A DNA stretch of 64,000 nt from assembly GCF_002900365.1 (NCBI RefSeq), contig NZ_CP025979.1, positions 496,001 through 560,000 on the forward strand. The letters run 5' to 3'. Below are positions 52,011 through 60,849 of the stretch, in pieces. Origin of the DNA: Escherichia marmotae. Lineage in GTDB: Bacteria; Pseudomonadota; Gammaproteobacteria; Enterobacterales; Enterobacteriaceae. The first letter of the stretch is position 1, and every line of letters starts with the position of its first letter. Under the pieces are notes generated by a model. That model did no database searches. It saw only the letters and a list, made by a program, of their open reading frames with translations, and was not told the DNA's origin. A program made the position numbers and the translations under genes.

Positions 52011-52226
52011 TCATATATCGTGCAGCAGGAATTTTTGCTTGGCGTTCCTGCAGGGGAAATACATCGGGAGTTTTGTGTCGCTCATGCATCGGTGAAAAGA
52101 TGATAATTGTTCAGTGAGTTTGGAGGGGATAGTACCTTCAGCATCATTGACTTTGGCCCAGTAAAAAGAGACGCGGAAAAATGCACAGTAGGCGCCACAT
52201 GTCATGTATGGGTTCAGATTGCTCAT
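52011..52226 (-). CDS. Possible small protein, 71 residues
   Basis: ATG 52226 begins MSNLNPYMTCGAYCAFFRVSFYWAKVNDAEG. The N-terminal half looks protein-like, with aromatic residues and two Cys. The C-terminal part may be degraded. The Shine-Dalgarno (GGTG) is weak. It lies between the dinI-like gene and ipaH at the right prophage end. Confidence 0.35.
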   Translation of the reverse strand: MSNLNPYMTCGAYCAFFRVSFYWAKVNDAEGTIPSKLTEQLSSFHRCMSDTKLPMYFPCRNAKQKFLLHDI

Positions 52227-52258
52227 AATTCACCAATACAGCTATAAATTGTAAAGAA

Positions 52259-52295
52259 AACCGCGGCACGTCGTATGCAAGAACGTACCGCGGTT
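52259..52295. terminator. Bidirectional hairpin at the right prophage end
   Basis: AACCGCGGCACGT and ACGTACCGCGGTT form a 13-bp stem with one mismatch and an 11-nt loop. There is no clear T tract, but it lies just after the dinI-like gene and could stop transcription in both directions. Confidence 0.5.
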
Positions 52296-52361
52296 AGCTG
52301 GTGAACTTCTGATAGTGCGAGTATTGAATGATTTCCAGCCGTTACTGATTTTACGTGCTAA

Positions 52362-52610
52362 TTAGTGAACAAACCACTCGTCAGCAGACTCCCAGGTATC
52401 TTTCAGAGTTTCCTGAACAAAAGTTTTAGCTGAATCTTTATCGGCGGTGCGCGTAACAGAAAGGCCATCGTTGCTGGTGGCTTTTACGATCACCTCTACA
52501 TCGTCATAACGTTTACTGATGCGTCGGGTTAATTCTTCCTTTAACGCATCCACAGCACCGGTTGGCATTTTAGTCATTTTCTCTTTGGCTATGCAGATTT
52601 CAATACGCAT
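52362..52610 (-). CDS. DinI-like protein
   Basis: An 82-residue DinI-family protein. DinI modulates RecA filaments and thereby LexA, UmuD and phage repressor cleavage. Family features are MRIEICIAKEK, the helix GAVDALKEELTRRI and the acidic C-terminal helix DTWESADEWFVH, which mimics DNA to contact RecA. Two LexA boxes lie 16-60 bp upstream, so it is SOS-induced. It is the last gene before attR and could tune prophage induction. Confidence 0.92.
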   Translation of the reverse strand: MRIEICIAKEKMTKMPTGAVDALKEELTRRISKRYDDVEVIVKATSNDGLSVTRTADKDSAKTFVQETLKDTWESADEWFVH

Positions 52611-52623
52611 AAAAATCCCTCTA

Positions 52624-52669
52624 CACTGTATTTACATACAGTATTATTTTTAACTGTATGGATAAACAG
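52624..52669 (-). promoter_or_regulatory. Two tandem LexA boxes before the dinI-like gene
   Basis: CTGT-ATTTACAT-ACAG (52626-52641) and CTGT-ATGGATAA-ACAG (52654-52669) both fit CTGT-N8-ACAG, and the first also fits the extended TACTGTATAT-type consensus. Their centres are 28 bp apart, so two LexA dimers could bind side by side. Tight repression is expected. Confidence 0.88.
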
Positions 52670-52790
52670 TGTCAAGAGTGAGGGAAAGTGATTTTTTGGG
52701 GCATGCATGGGGCAAAAATATTTGTTGTGGGGCATGATTGGGACACTTTGTTACATATGAACTTTGCCGATTTTCATATGACATAGCAAT

Positions 52791-52958
52791 TCAACGCTTT
52801 GATTCTGCTAAAGAAAACACATGCTCTTGGGCGTTCTTTAGTGATTTTAAAAAATCCCGTATCACGCAGTTAAAATGGCGGGCGTACTCTTCCAGGCTGG
52901 AGATCCCCAACCGCACCCATTTTGGATGCGACCATTGCGGCAGACCGATATAAATCAT
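52791..52958 (-). pseudogene. yecE: yecE 5' remnant running into prophage DNA
   Basis: ATG 52958 begins MIYIGLPQWSHPKWVRLGI and continues to HFNCV (codon 32, GTG at 52863-52865) inside attR. The frame then reads prophage sequence (IRDFLKSLKNAQE) and ends at TGA 52791. The start overlaps the yecD stop by 4 bp. The remaining codons are at 6862-7587. Confidence 0.92.
52863..52882. repeat. attR core (right prophage end)
   Basis: CACGCAGTTAA repeated from attL at 7585. Sequence beyond it to 52958 is bacterial yecE. See attL for the differing extension bases. Confidence 0.8.
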
Positions 52959-53521
52959 AACGCGTTGAGGATCTCTTCCACGCGACGCACACGGGCAATA
53001 CGCGGGTAGATATGGTTGATGCTGTTGTTGTGCTGTTCGGTACTGGCGGCGCTACAGGCGTCTTCAGCGATCACCAGATTAAACCCTAACTCCCACGCGT
53101 TACGGGCGGTGGACTCAACGCCGATATTGGTTGAAATCCCACACAAGACAATGGTGTCAATGCCACGACGGCGTAATTGCAACTCCAGATCCGTACCGTA
53201 AAACGCACCCCATTGACGTTTAATGATTTCAATATCGCTGTCAGTTGCACCTAACGCCGCAGGATGCCGCCACCAGTTCTCCGGCAACGTTTTGGCAGGC
53301 GAAGGCGCATCAACCGGCTGTTTCAATGCTTCGGCATAATCGGCAGACCAGCCGACGCGCACCAGAAATACGGACTGTCCGTTTGCGCGAAATTTCGCCG
53401 CCAGTTTTCCGGCGCGATTAACAACATCCTCGGCAGTATGTGGGCCACCGGCAAAAGGCAAAATGCCTTCCTGTAAATCAATCACCACCAGCGCAGTGGT
53501 TTTAGCATTAAGCTCAAGCAT
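52955..53521 (-). CDS. yecD: Isochorismatase-family hydrolase YecD
   Basis: A 188-residue cysteine hydrolase-type protein. The catalytic triad fits Asp in ALVVIDLQEG, Lys in IIKRQWGAFYGT and Cys in TIVLCGISTNIGVESTAR (about 126). The natural substrate is unknown. It is cotranscribed with and overlaps yecE in the parent genome. Intact. Confidence 0.94.
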   Translation of the reverse strand: MLELNAKTTALVVIDLQEGILPFAGGPHTAEDVVNRAGKLAAKFRANGQSVFLVRVGWSADYAEALKQPVDAPSPAKTLPENWWRHPAALGATDSDIEIIKRQWGAFYGTDLELQLRRRGIDTIVLCGISTNIGVESTARNAWELGFNLVIAEDACSAASTEQHNNSINHIYPRIARVRRVEEILNAL

Positions 53522-53700
53522 GATCTCTCCTGATAAAACAAAATCGTACCTCTCACCTTAATGCGATTAGCCGATGGCAGGATGACAAATTTTGTTAATT
53601 TTTATGTGTTCAGGCAACACCTTTATAGCAAACAAGGGTAGAGTCTGATTCCAGGCCTGATATAAAGTGGTAACGAGTCGTTCCAGAGCGGGCCAGACTC

Positions 53701-53729
53701 TTACGGTGCGGCAGAATTTCCAGTATAAT
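53701..53729 (+). promoter_or_regulatory. Probable aspS promoter
   Basis: TTACGG and TATAAT (53724-53729) are separated by 17 bp, about 100 bp upstream of aspS. The rest of the 310-bp yecD-aspS gap shows no gene I would support. Confidence 0.6.
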
Positions 53730-53831
53730 AGCCGCCTTTTTTCATTCAGTTGTGACATACAGCTAACGCTGCGACTTAGGTCACCTGCGCAGCAGGGGAC
53801 ATCCGCCGGCAGCTAAGTTAAGGGATATCTC

Positions 53832-55604
53832 ATGCGTACAGAATATTGTGGACAGCTCCGTTTGTCCCACGTGGGGCAGCAGGTGACTCTGTGTGGTTGG
53901 GTCAACCGTCGTCGTGATCTTGGTAGCCTGATCTTCATCGATATGCGCGACCGCGAAGGTATCGTGCAGGTATTTTTCGATCCGGATCGTGCGGACGCGT
54001 TAAAGCTGGCCTCCGAACTGCGTAATGAGTTCTGCATTCAGGTAACGGGCACCGTGCGTGCGCGTGACGAAAAAAATATCAACCGCGATATGGCGACCGG
54101 CGAAATCGAAGTGCTGGCGTCTTCGCTGACCATCATCAACCGCGCAGACGTTCTGCCGCTTGACTCTAACCACGTCAACACCGAAGAAGCGCGTCTGAAA
54201 TACCGCTACCTCGACCTGCGTCGTCCGGAAATGGCTCAACGCCTGAAAACGCGCGCTAAAATTACTAGCCTGGTGCGCCGTTTTATGGATGACCACGGCT
54301 TCCTCGACATCGAAACTCCGATGCTGACCAAAGCGACGCCGGAAGGCGCACGTGACTACCTGGTGCCGTCTCGTGTGCACAAAGGTAAATTCTACGCGCT
54401 GCCGCAGTCTCCGCAGTTGTTCAAACAGTTGCTGATGATGTCCGGTTTCGACCGCTACTATCAGATCGTTAAGTGTTTCCGTGACGAAGACCTGCGTGCT
54501 GATCGTCAGCCTGAATTTACCCAGATCGATGTGGAAACTTCTTTCATGACCGCGCCGCAAGTGCGTGAAGTCATGGAAGCCCTGGTGCGTCATCTGTGGC
54601 TGGAAGTGAAGGGCGTAGATCTGGGCGATTTCCCGGTAATGACCTTTGCGGAAGCTGAACGCCGTTATGGTTCTGATAAACCGGATCTGCGTAACCCGAT
54701 GGAACTGACCGACGTTGCCGACCTGCTGAAATCCGTTGAGTTTGCGGTATTCGCGGGGCCAGCGAACGATCCGAAAGGTCGTGTTGCTGCTCTGCGAGTT
54801 CCGGGCGGGGCATCGCTGACCCGTAAGCAGATCGACGAATACGGTAACTTCGTCAAAATCTACGGCGCGAAAGGTCTGGCTTACATCAAAGTCAACGAAC
54901 GCGCGAAAGGTCTGGAAGGTATCAACAGCCCGGTAGCGAAATTCCTCAACGCTGAAATCATCGAAACCATCCTGGATCGTACCGCCGCACAAGATGGCGA
55001 TATGATTTTCTTCGGTGCCGACGACAAGAAAATTGTTGCCGACGCGATGGGCGCACTGCGTCTGAAAGTCGGTAAAGATCTCGGCCTGACCGACGAAAGC
55101 AAATGGGCACCGCTGTGGGTTATCGACTTCCCGATGTTTGAAGACGATGGCGAAGGCGGCCTGACGGCAATGCACCATCCGTTCACCTCACCGAAAGACA
55201 TGACTGCCGCCGAGCTGAAAGCGGCACCGGAAAATGCGGTGGCGAACGCTTACGATATGGTCATCAATGGTTACGAAGTGGGCGGTGGCTCTGTGCGTAT
55301 CCATAATGGTGATATGCAGCAGACGGTGTTTGGCATTCTGGGTATCACCGAAGAAGAACAGCGCGAGAAATTCGGCTTCCTGCTCGATGCCCTGAAATAT
55401 GGTACGCCGCCGCACGCAGGTTTGGCATTCGGTCTTGACCGTCTGACCATGCTGCTGACCGGCACCGACAACATCCGTGACGTTATCGCCTTCCCGAAAA
55501 CAACGGCGGCAGCGTGTCTGATGACTGAAGCCCCGAGCTTTGCCAACCCGACTGCACTGGCTGAGCTGAGCATTCAGGTTGTCAAGAAGGCTGAGAATAA
55601 CTGA
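53832..55604 (+). CDS. aspS: Aspartyl-tRNA synthetase
   Basis: A class IIb synthetase charging tRNA-Asp. The N-terminal OB-fold anticodon domain (about 1-105, with GQQVTLCGWVNRRRDLGSL) is followed by the catalytic core with motif 1 near FLDIETPMLTKATPEGARDYL, motif 2 FRDEDLRADRQPEFTQIDVE (about 217-236) and motif 3 AFGLDRLTMLL. The inserted GAD domain (about 285-420) is bacterial type. 590 residues equal K-12. Confidence 0.98.
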   Translation: MRTEYCGQLRLSHVGQQVTLCGWVNRRRDLGSLIFIDMRDREGIVQVFFDPDRADALKLASELRNEFCIQVTGTVRARDEKNINRDMATGEIEVLASSLTIINRADVLPLDSNHVNTEEARLKYRYLDLRRPEMAQRLKTRAKITSLVRRFMDDHGFLDIETPMLTKATPEGARDYLVPSRVHKGKFYALPQSPQLFKQLLMMSGFDRYYQIVKCFRDEDLRADRQPEFTQIDVETSFMTAPQVREVMEALVRHLWLEVKGVDLGDFPVMTFAEAERRYGSDKPDLRNPMELTDVADLLKSVEFAVFAGPANDPKGRVAALRVPGGASLTRKQIDEYGNFVKIYGAKGLAYIKVNERAKGLEGINSPVAKFLNAEIIETILDRTAAQDGDMIFFGADDKKIVADAMGALRLKVGKDLGLTDESKWAPLWVIDFPMFEDDGEGGLTAMHHPFTSPKDMTAAELKAAPENAVANAYDMVINGYEVGGGSVRIHNGDMQQTVFGILGITEEEQREKFGFLLDALKYGTPPHAGLAFGLDRLTMLLTGTDNIRDVIAFPKTTAAACLMTEAPSFANPTALAELSIQVVKKAENN

Positions 55605-55721
55605 TATGAATAAAATACACGAAATCATTTGCGGTGCATCGAGGCGGCAACTGAGTGAACTCCCATGAGCATAGATAACTATGTGAATGGGATGAGCGAA
55701 AGCAGCCAACGAAGAGACAGC

Positions 55722-56174
55722 GTGAAGGATAAAGTGTATAAGCGCCCCGTTTCGATCTTAGTGGTCATTTACGCACAAGATACGAAACGGGTGCTGATGT
55801 TACAGCGGCGTGACGATCCTGACTTCTGGCAGTCGGTAACCGGCAGTGTGGAGGAGGGGGAAACCGCGCCGCAAGCTGCCATGCGCGAAGTAAAGGAAGA
55901 GGTCACCATTGATGTTGTTGCTGAACAACTGACCTTAATTGACTGTCAGCGCACGGTAGAGTTTGAAATTTTTTCACATTTGCGTCATCGCTATGCGCCG
56001 GGCGTGACGCGTAATACGGAATCATGGTTCTGTCTTGCGCTACCACACGAGCGCCAGATTGTTTTTACTGAACATCTGGCATACCAATGGCTTGATGCGC
56101 CCGCTGCGGCGGCGCTTACTAAGTCGTGGAGCAACCGACAGGCGATTGAACAATTTGTAATTAACTTAGCCTGA
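55722..56174 (+). CDS. nudB: Dihydroneopterin triphosphate diphosphatase NudB
   Basis: A 150-residue Nudix hydrolase removing pyrophosphate from dihydroneopterin triphosphate in folate biosynthesis. The Nudix box reads GSVEEGETAPQAAMREVKEEV (GX5EX7REUXEEXGU) at about 39-59. GTG 55722 gives the K-12 length; the frame extends upstream to 55665 but overlaps a repeat. It lies downstream of aspS on the same strand. Confidence 0.94.
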   Translation: MKDKVYKRPVSILVVIYAQDTKRVLMLQRRDDPDFWQSVTGSVEEGETAPQAAMREVKEEVTIDVVAEQLTLIDCQRTVEFEIFSHLRHRYAPGVTRNTESWFCLALPHERQIVFTEHLAYQWLDAPAAAALTKSWSNRQAIEQFVINLA

Positions 56175-56281
56175 GAAGGCGTATACACAAAATCCTTCGA
56201 GCTGTATCAAGGTGGTAAACGAGAGCCGCTAACGCAGGCAGCCTGAAGGATCAAGTGTATAGTTATTTTGGAGATATTTTT

Positions 56282-57022
56282 ATGGCAGGTCATAGTAAAT
56301 GGGCCAACACCAGACATCGTAAAGCTGCGCAGGATGCTAAGCGCGGTAAAATCTTCACTAAAATCATTCGTGAGCTGGTGACCGCAGCTAAACTGGGTGG
56401 TGGCGATCCGGATGCTAACCCGCGTCTGCGTGCTGCCATTGATAAAGCACTGTCTAACAACATGACCCGTGACACCCTGAACCGCGCAATTGCACGTGGT
56501 GTGGGCGGTGATGATGATGCGAACATGGAAACCATCATCTACGAAGGTTACGGTCCTGGCGGCACTGCAATCATGATTGAATGTCTCTCTGACAACCGCA
56601 ACCGTACCGTTGCTGAAGTGCGTCACGCATTCAGCAAATGTGGTGGCAACCTCGGTACTGACGGTTCCGTGGCTTATCTGTTCAGCAAAAAAGGTGTGAT
56701 CTCCTTCGAGAAAGGTGACGAAGACACCATTATGGAAGCGGCGCTGGAAGCAGGTGCTGAAGACGTTGTGACCTATGATGACGGCGCGATTGACGTTTAC
56801 ACCGCATGGGAAGAGATGGGTAAAGTACGCGACGCTCTGGAAGCGGCAGGTCTGAAAGCAGATAGCGCGGAAGTATCTATGATCCCGTCAACCAAAGCTG
56901 ATATGGATGCAGAAACCGCACCGAAACTGATGCGTCTGATCGATATGCTGGAAGACTGCGACGACGTGCAGGAAGTTTACCATAACGGTGAGATCTCTGA
57001 TGAGGTTGCAGCGACCCTCTGA
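56282..57022 (+). CDS. yebC: YebC/TACO1-family translation factor
   Basis: A 246-residue three-domain protein ([23 protein letters not shown] is the conserved start). YebC proteins were long listed as transcriptional regulators but help ribosomes through proline-rich stalls, and in mitochondria TACO1 activates translation. Conserved [21 protein letters not shown] is present. It precedes ruvC by 35 bp and is probably cotranscribed. Confidence 0.95.
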
Positions 57023-57056
57023 TGAGGCCGGCTAAACAACAAAACGGAGACGCGTG

Positions 57057-57578
57057 ATGGCGATTATTCTCGGCATTGACCCGGGTTCACGCGTTACCGG
57101 TTACGGCGTTATCCGCCAGGTGGGCAGACAACTGTCCTACCTGGGTAGCGGATGCATACGCACCAAAGTGGATGATTTACCGTCTCGTCTGAAGCTCATT
57201 TATGCGGGCGTGACGGAAATCATCACCCAGTTCCAGCCAGATTATTTCGCAATCGAACAAGTCTTTATGGCGAAGAACGCCGATTCTGCCCTGAAACTGG
57301 GGCAGGCGCGTGGTGTGGCGATTGTGGCAGCGGTGAATCAGGAATTGCCGGTATTTGAGTATGCCGCTCGCCAGGTAAAGCAAACCGTGGTGGGTATTGG
57401 CAGTGCCGAGAAAAGCCAGGTGCAGCATATGGTTCGCACCTTGCTGAAACTTCCCGCTAACCCGCAGGCAGACGCCGCTGATGCGCTGGCAATTGCCATC
57501 ACCCACTGCCATATCAGTCAGAATGCGATGCAGATGAGCGAATCGCGGCTGAATCTGGCTCGCGGGCGACTGCGTTAA
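57057..57578 (+). CDS. ruvC: Holliday junction resolvase RuvC
   Basis: The dimeric nuclease that cuts Holliday junctions bound by RuvAB. Catalytic acids are D7 (ILGIDPGSR), E66 (FAIEQVFM), D138 and D141 (PQADAADALAIAI). 173 residues equal K-12; ATG 57057 is preferred to the adjacent GTG 57054. It lies between yebC and the convergent yebB. Confidence 0.97.
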   Translation: MAIILGIDPGSRVTGYGVIRQVGRQLSYLGSGCIRTKVDDLPSRLKLIYAGVTEIITQFQPDYFAIEQVFMAKNADSALKLGQARGVAIVAAVNQELPVFEYAARQVKQTVVGIGSAEKSQVQHMVRTLLKLPANPQADAADALAIAITHCHISQNAMQMSESRLNLARGRLR

Positions 57579-57579
57579 A

Positions 57580-58182
57580 TTATACTGCTTCGGTCAGTTC
57601 AGGCTGAGGCGTATCTACTCCTTCGGCATGAATCAACACCAGACCCGGATGATGCCACAAACTCGCTGGCGTTACGGTTTTTCGCGCCCACGGAATTGAG
57701 CCTAAAAACCAGAATTTCCAGAAAGTAAGTTTTGCATGTGGATTGCTGTGTAATAACTCTTCAAAAGTTTCTATCTCGCCTACCGGAATACATAATGCTT
57801 CTTTATAAATATCAAAGACAAACTTTGAGCAGAACTGGCGAGATGACTCATATTTAAACCCGGTGTGATAGAGCTTGCGCAGTCGAGAGGGAACCTGTTC
57901 TATCAGCCTTTGTTTTTGCTGTTCTGTCAGCCCTGCACCTAATCGCTTTACGGCATAGCGTTGGTGAGAAGAACGTTTAATAAAATGGGACAGTGTGGTG
58001 ATGGTGGAGAGGGGAACACGGCTTTCTGCGACCAGAAAATCATCGCCGTCATGACCGATAATGATCCCGACGTGATTACTCCAGCAATTCGATGCGGCAG
58101 AAATTTGGCCGAATAATGCGGCACCTATACATGTAAATACAATATCACCAGTTTCATATTCAGCAGGATAATTAATATTCAC
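57580..58182 (-). CDS. yebB: YebB, permuted papain-like (YiiX/NlpC-type) protein
   Basis: A 200-residue cytoplasmic protein of unknown function. The likely catalytic elements of the permuted NlpC/P60-like fold are GDIVFTCIGAALFGQ, NHVGIIIGHDGD (His) and RQFCSKFVFDIYKEA (Cys). The stop is 1 bp from the ruvC stop. Intact, K-12 length. Confidence 0.88.
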   Translation of the reverse strand: MNINYPAEYETGDIVFTCIGAALFGQISAASNCWSNHVGIIIGHDGDDFLVAESRVPLSTITTLSHFIKRSSHQRYAVKRLGAGLTEQQKQRLIEQVPSRLRKLYHTGFKYESSRQFCSKFVFDIYKEALCIPVGEIETFEELLHSNPHAKLTFWKFWFLGSIPWARKTVTPASLWHHPGLVLIHAEGVDTPQPELTEAV

Positions 58183-58388
58183 TTTATCATTCCATTGAAA
58201 TAAATTTAAATATGTTTAATAACATAAAATATTTTTTATCGCAGGTATAGTCAAGTTTATTTTTTTTGGGTCTTTTACCTGAATATTTAATATATAAAAT
58301 ATTTGCTTTCAATATGACCTGGAGAATGAATTATGCAGTGACAATTCTCCGTTCATCGAGACGCCTCGCAATTTTTCTGCATCCTTCG

Positions 58389-58404
58389 CTGGATATCTAT
58401 CCAG
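58389..58404 (+). promoter_or_regulatory. LexA box of ruvAB
   Basis: CTGG-ATATCTAT-CCAG lies 52 bp before the ruvA start, the known SOS control site position of the ruvAB operon. The 270-bp yebB-ruvA gap is AT-rich and otherwise without a gene. Confidence 0.8.
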
Positions 58405-58455
58405 CATTTTTTTATCATACAGCATTATCTTTGATTCATTACGCAGGAGCGTCAT

Positions 58456-59067
58456 GTGATAGGCAGGCTGAGAGGCATCATTCTGGAAAAACACCCCCCG
58501 CTGGTGTTACTTGAAGTGGGCGGCGTAGGCTATGAAGTGCATATGCCGATGACCTGTTTTTATGAACTCCCTGAAGCGGGCCAGGAAACGATAGTCTTCA
58601 CCCACTTTGTAGTACGTGAAGACGCGCAGTTACTGTACGGTTTTAACAATAAGCAAGAACGCACGCTGTTTAAAGAACTGATTAAAACCAACGGTGTGGG
58701 GCCGAAACTGGCACTGGCGATCCTCTCTGGTATGTCAGCGCAGCAGTTTGTTAATGCCGTTGAGCGTGAGGATCCTGCAGCACTGGTGAAATTACCTGGC
58801 ATAGGTAAAAAAACTGCCGAACGGCTGATTGTTGAAATGAAAGATCGCTTTAAAGGCCTGCACGGCGATCTGTTTACACCGGCTGCCGATCTGGTGTTGA
58901 CCTCACCGGCAAGCCCGGCAACCGACGATGCCGAGCAGGAAGCGGTTGCTGCGCTGGTGGCGCTGGGCTATAAACCACAAGAAGCCAGCCGCATGGTGAG
59001 CAAAATCGCTCGTCCTGATGCCAGCAGTGAAACATTAATTCGCGAAGCCCTGCGCGCCGCGTTATGA
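58456..59067 (+). CDS. ruvA: Holliday junction DNA helicase subunit RuvA
   Basis: The tetrameric junction-binding subunit. Domain I OB-fold (1-64), domain II with two helix-hairpin-helix motifs (TNGVGPKLALAILSGM and LPGIGKKTAERLI, about 71-130) and domain III (about 155-203) that contacts RuvB. GTG start at 58456 with AGGAG upstream. 203 residues equal K-12. SOS regulated with ruvB. Confidence 0.97.
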   Translation: MIGRLRGIILEKHPPLVLLEVGGVGYEVHMPMTCFYELPEAGQETIVFTHFVVREDAQLLYGFNNKQERTLFKELIKTNGVGPKLALAILSGMSAQQFVNAVEREDPAALVKLPGIGKKTAERLIVEMKDRFKGLHGDLFTPAADLVLTSPASPATDDAEQEAVAALVALGYKPQEASRMVSKIARPDASSETLIREALRAAL

Positions 59068-59075
59068 GGTAAAGG

Positions 59076-60086
59076 ATGATTGAAGCAGACCGTCTGATTT
59101 CTGCCGGTACGACCTTGCCGGAAGATGTGGTAGATCGCGCTATTCGCCCCAAATTACTGGAAGAGTATGTTGGTCAGCCGCAGGTCCGTTCGCAGATGGA
59201 GATTTTCATCAAAGCGGCGAAACTGCGCGGCGATGCCCTCGATCATCTATTGATTTTTGGTCCTCCTGGCCTGGGAAAAACCACGTTAGCCAACATCGTT
59301 GCCAATGAAATGGGCGTCAATTTACGCACAACGTCTGGTCCGGTACTGGAAAAAGCGGGTGACCTGGCGGCAATGCTGACCAACCTTGAACCGCACGATG
59401 TGCTGTTTATTGATGAGATCCATCGTCTCTCGCCAGTCGTGGAAGAGGTGCTGTATCCGGCGATGGAAGATTACCAGTTGGATATTATGATTGGTGAAGG
59501 CCCGGCAGCGCGTTCGATAAAAATCGATCTACCACCGTTCACCCTGATTGGCGCGACCACGCGTGCTGGCTCATTGACATCGCCATTGCGTGACCGTTTC
59601 GGTATAGTGCAGCGCCTGGAGTTTTACCAGGTGCCTGATCTGCAATATATCGTCAGTCGTAGCGCACGGTTTATGGGGCTTGAGATGAGTGACGATGGCG
59701 CACTGGAAGTCGCTCGCCGGGCGCGAGGTACGCCACGTATCGCTAATCGTTTGCTGCGTCGTGTGCGTGATTTTGCCGAAGTGAAGCATGATGGCACCAT
59801 CTCGGCAGATATCGCCGCCCAGGCGCTGGATATGCTTAATGTCGATGCAGAAGGTTTCGATTATATGGATCGCAAGTTATTGCTGGCGGTAATCGATAAA
59901 TTCTTCGGTGGTCCGGTTGGCCTGGATAACCTGGCTGCAGCCATTGGCGAAGAGCGTGAAACCATTGAGGATGTGCTGGAACCTTATTTGATTCAGCAAG
60001 GCTTTTTGCAGCGTACACCGCGCGGGCGTATGGCGACAGTGCGGGCGTGGAACCACTTCGGGATTACACCGCCAGAAATGCCGTAG
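59076..60086 (+). CDS. ruvB: Holliday junction branch migration ATPase RuvB
   Basis: The hexameric AAA+ motor for branch migration. Walker A GPPGLGKT (about 62-69), Walker B LFIDEIHRL (about 109-117), sensor 1 GATTRAGSL and the arginine finger region DRFGIVQRLEF, then the winged-helix C-terminal domain (QQGFLQRTPRGR). 336 residues equal K-12. What follows it here (dsbB) differs from K-12 (znuB). Confidence 0.97.
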   Translation: MIEADRLISAGTTLPEDVVDRAIRPKLLEEYVGQPQVRSQMEIFIKAAKLRGDALDHLLIFGPPGLGKTTLANIVANEMGVNLRTTSGPVLEKAGDLAAMLTNLEPHDVLFIDEIHRLSPVVEEVLYPAMEDYQLDIMIGEGPAARSIKIDLPPFTLIGATTRAGSLTSPLRDRFGIVQRLEFYQVPDLQYIVSRSARFMGLEMSDDGALEVARRARGTPRIANRLLRRVRDFAEVKHDGTISADIAAQALDMLNVDAEGFDYMDRKLLLAVIDKFFGGPVGLDNLAAAIGEERETIEDVLEPYLIQQGFLQRTPRGRMATVRAWNHFGITPPEMP

Positions 60087-60145
60087 AGCGGATAAAGCGT
60101 TAACGTCGCATCTGGCATTGAATTATTGACAGGATGAATCGAGAC

Positions 60146-60167
60146 AGGCGCTCCCGCAGGAGCGCCT
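60146..60167. terminator. Hairpin between ruvB and dsbB
   Basis: AGGCGCTCC-CGCA-GGAGCGCCT, a perfect 9-bp stem 6 bp after the dsbB stop, probably the dsbB terminator (no long T tract). It also separates the convergent ruvB transcript. Confidence 0.6.
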
Positions 60168-60173
60168 GATTGA

Positions 60174-60704
60174 TTAGCGACCAAACAGGTCACGTTTTTT
60201 CGCTTTAAATGGCTGGGAAATCACCACTAGCACTGCGACAATCAGGTAAGCAACAAAAATACCGAGCAACCACTGCGGCATATCCAGACCTAAAAACTCC
60301 CACTGACGCTCAGCGCAATCACCAGAGGCGACAAACACTTGTGGTACCCATTTATCCAGCGGCAGCCAGTCTGGGAAGCGAACCATGAAATCACAGGTCA
60401 TAAACGGCGAAGGATAGAGCTGGAGCATGGTGTGTTCGTAAGTTAACTGCACACCACGAAACGCGCTATACAACCAGATAATCATCGCCACATAACGCAG
60501 CGGCGTTTTCGGGGCGATAGCGCCAATCAACGCGGCACCCAGAACACCGAATAACGCGCAGCGTTCATAAATACAGAGCACGCAAGGTTTCAATAACATC
60601 ACATGCTGGAACCACAGCGCCGTCAGTTCCAGTGCCAGAGCGGTAAGCGCCATTAACAACCACGCACCCCGCCCCTGTGAACATTGGTTCAAAAATCGCA
60701 ACAT
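60174..60704 (-). CDS. dsbB: Disulfide bond formation protein DsbB
   Basis: The inner-membrane quinone reductase that reoxidises DsbA. Four membrane helices; first periplasmic Cys pair C41-x-x-C44 in LLKPCVLCIYERCALFG, second pair in PFMTCDFMVRF and ASGDCAERQWEF (C104 and C130). 176 residues equal K-12. Downstream of nhaB on the same strand. Confidence 0.96.
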   Translation of the reverse strand: MLRFLNQCSQGRGAWLLMALTALALELTALWFQHVMLLKPCVLCIYERCALFGVLGAALIGAIAPKTPLRYVAMIIWLYSAFRGVQLTYEHTMLQLYPSPFMTCDFMVRFPDWLPLDKWVPQVFVASGDCAERQWEFLGLDMPQWLLGIFVAYLIVAVLVVISQPFKAKKRDLFGR

Positions 60705-60849
60705 AATAATTTCCCTGCAATATGCATCGAATGCGCAGTTTAAACCAATTCATTCGTTGCGCCACCAGGAGGGAGTAAAAATAGGATGTAATTGAACAAT
60801 TATCGGGCGGAAAGGCAAACCGGGCATGAATATACCCGGTAAGTTGTTA

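Noticed and set aside
53567..53758. 63-residue minus ORF between yecD and aspS
   Set aside because: Overlaps the aspS promoter and shows no coding features.
54000..55178. 392-residue minus-strand frame inside aspS
   Set aside because: Shadow of the aspS codon usage; no ribosome-binding site or family resemblance.
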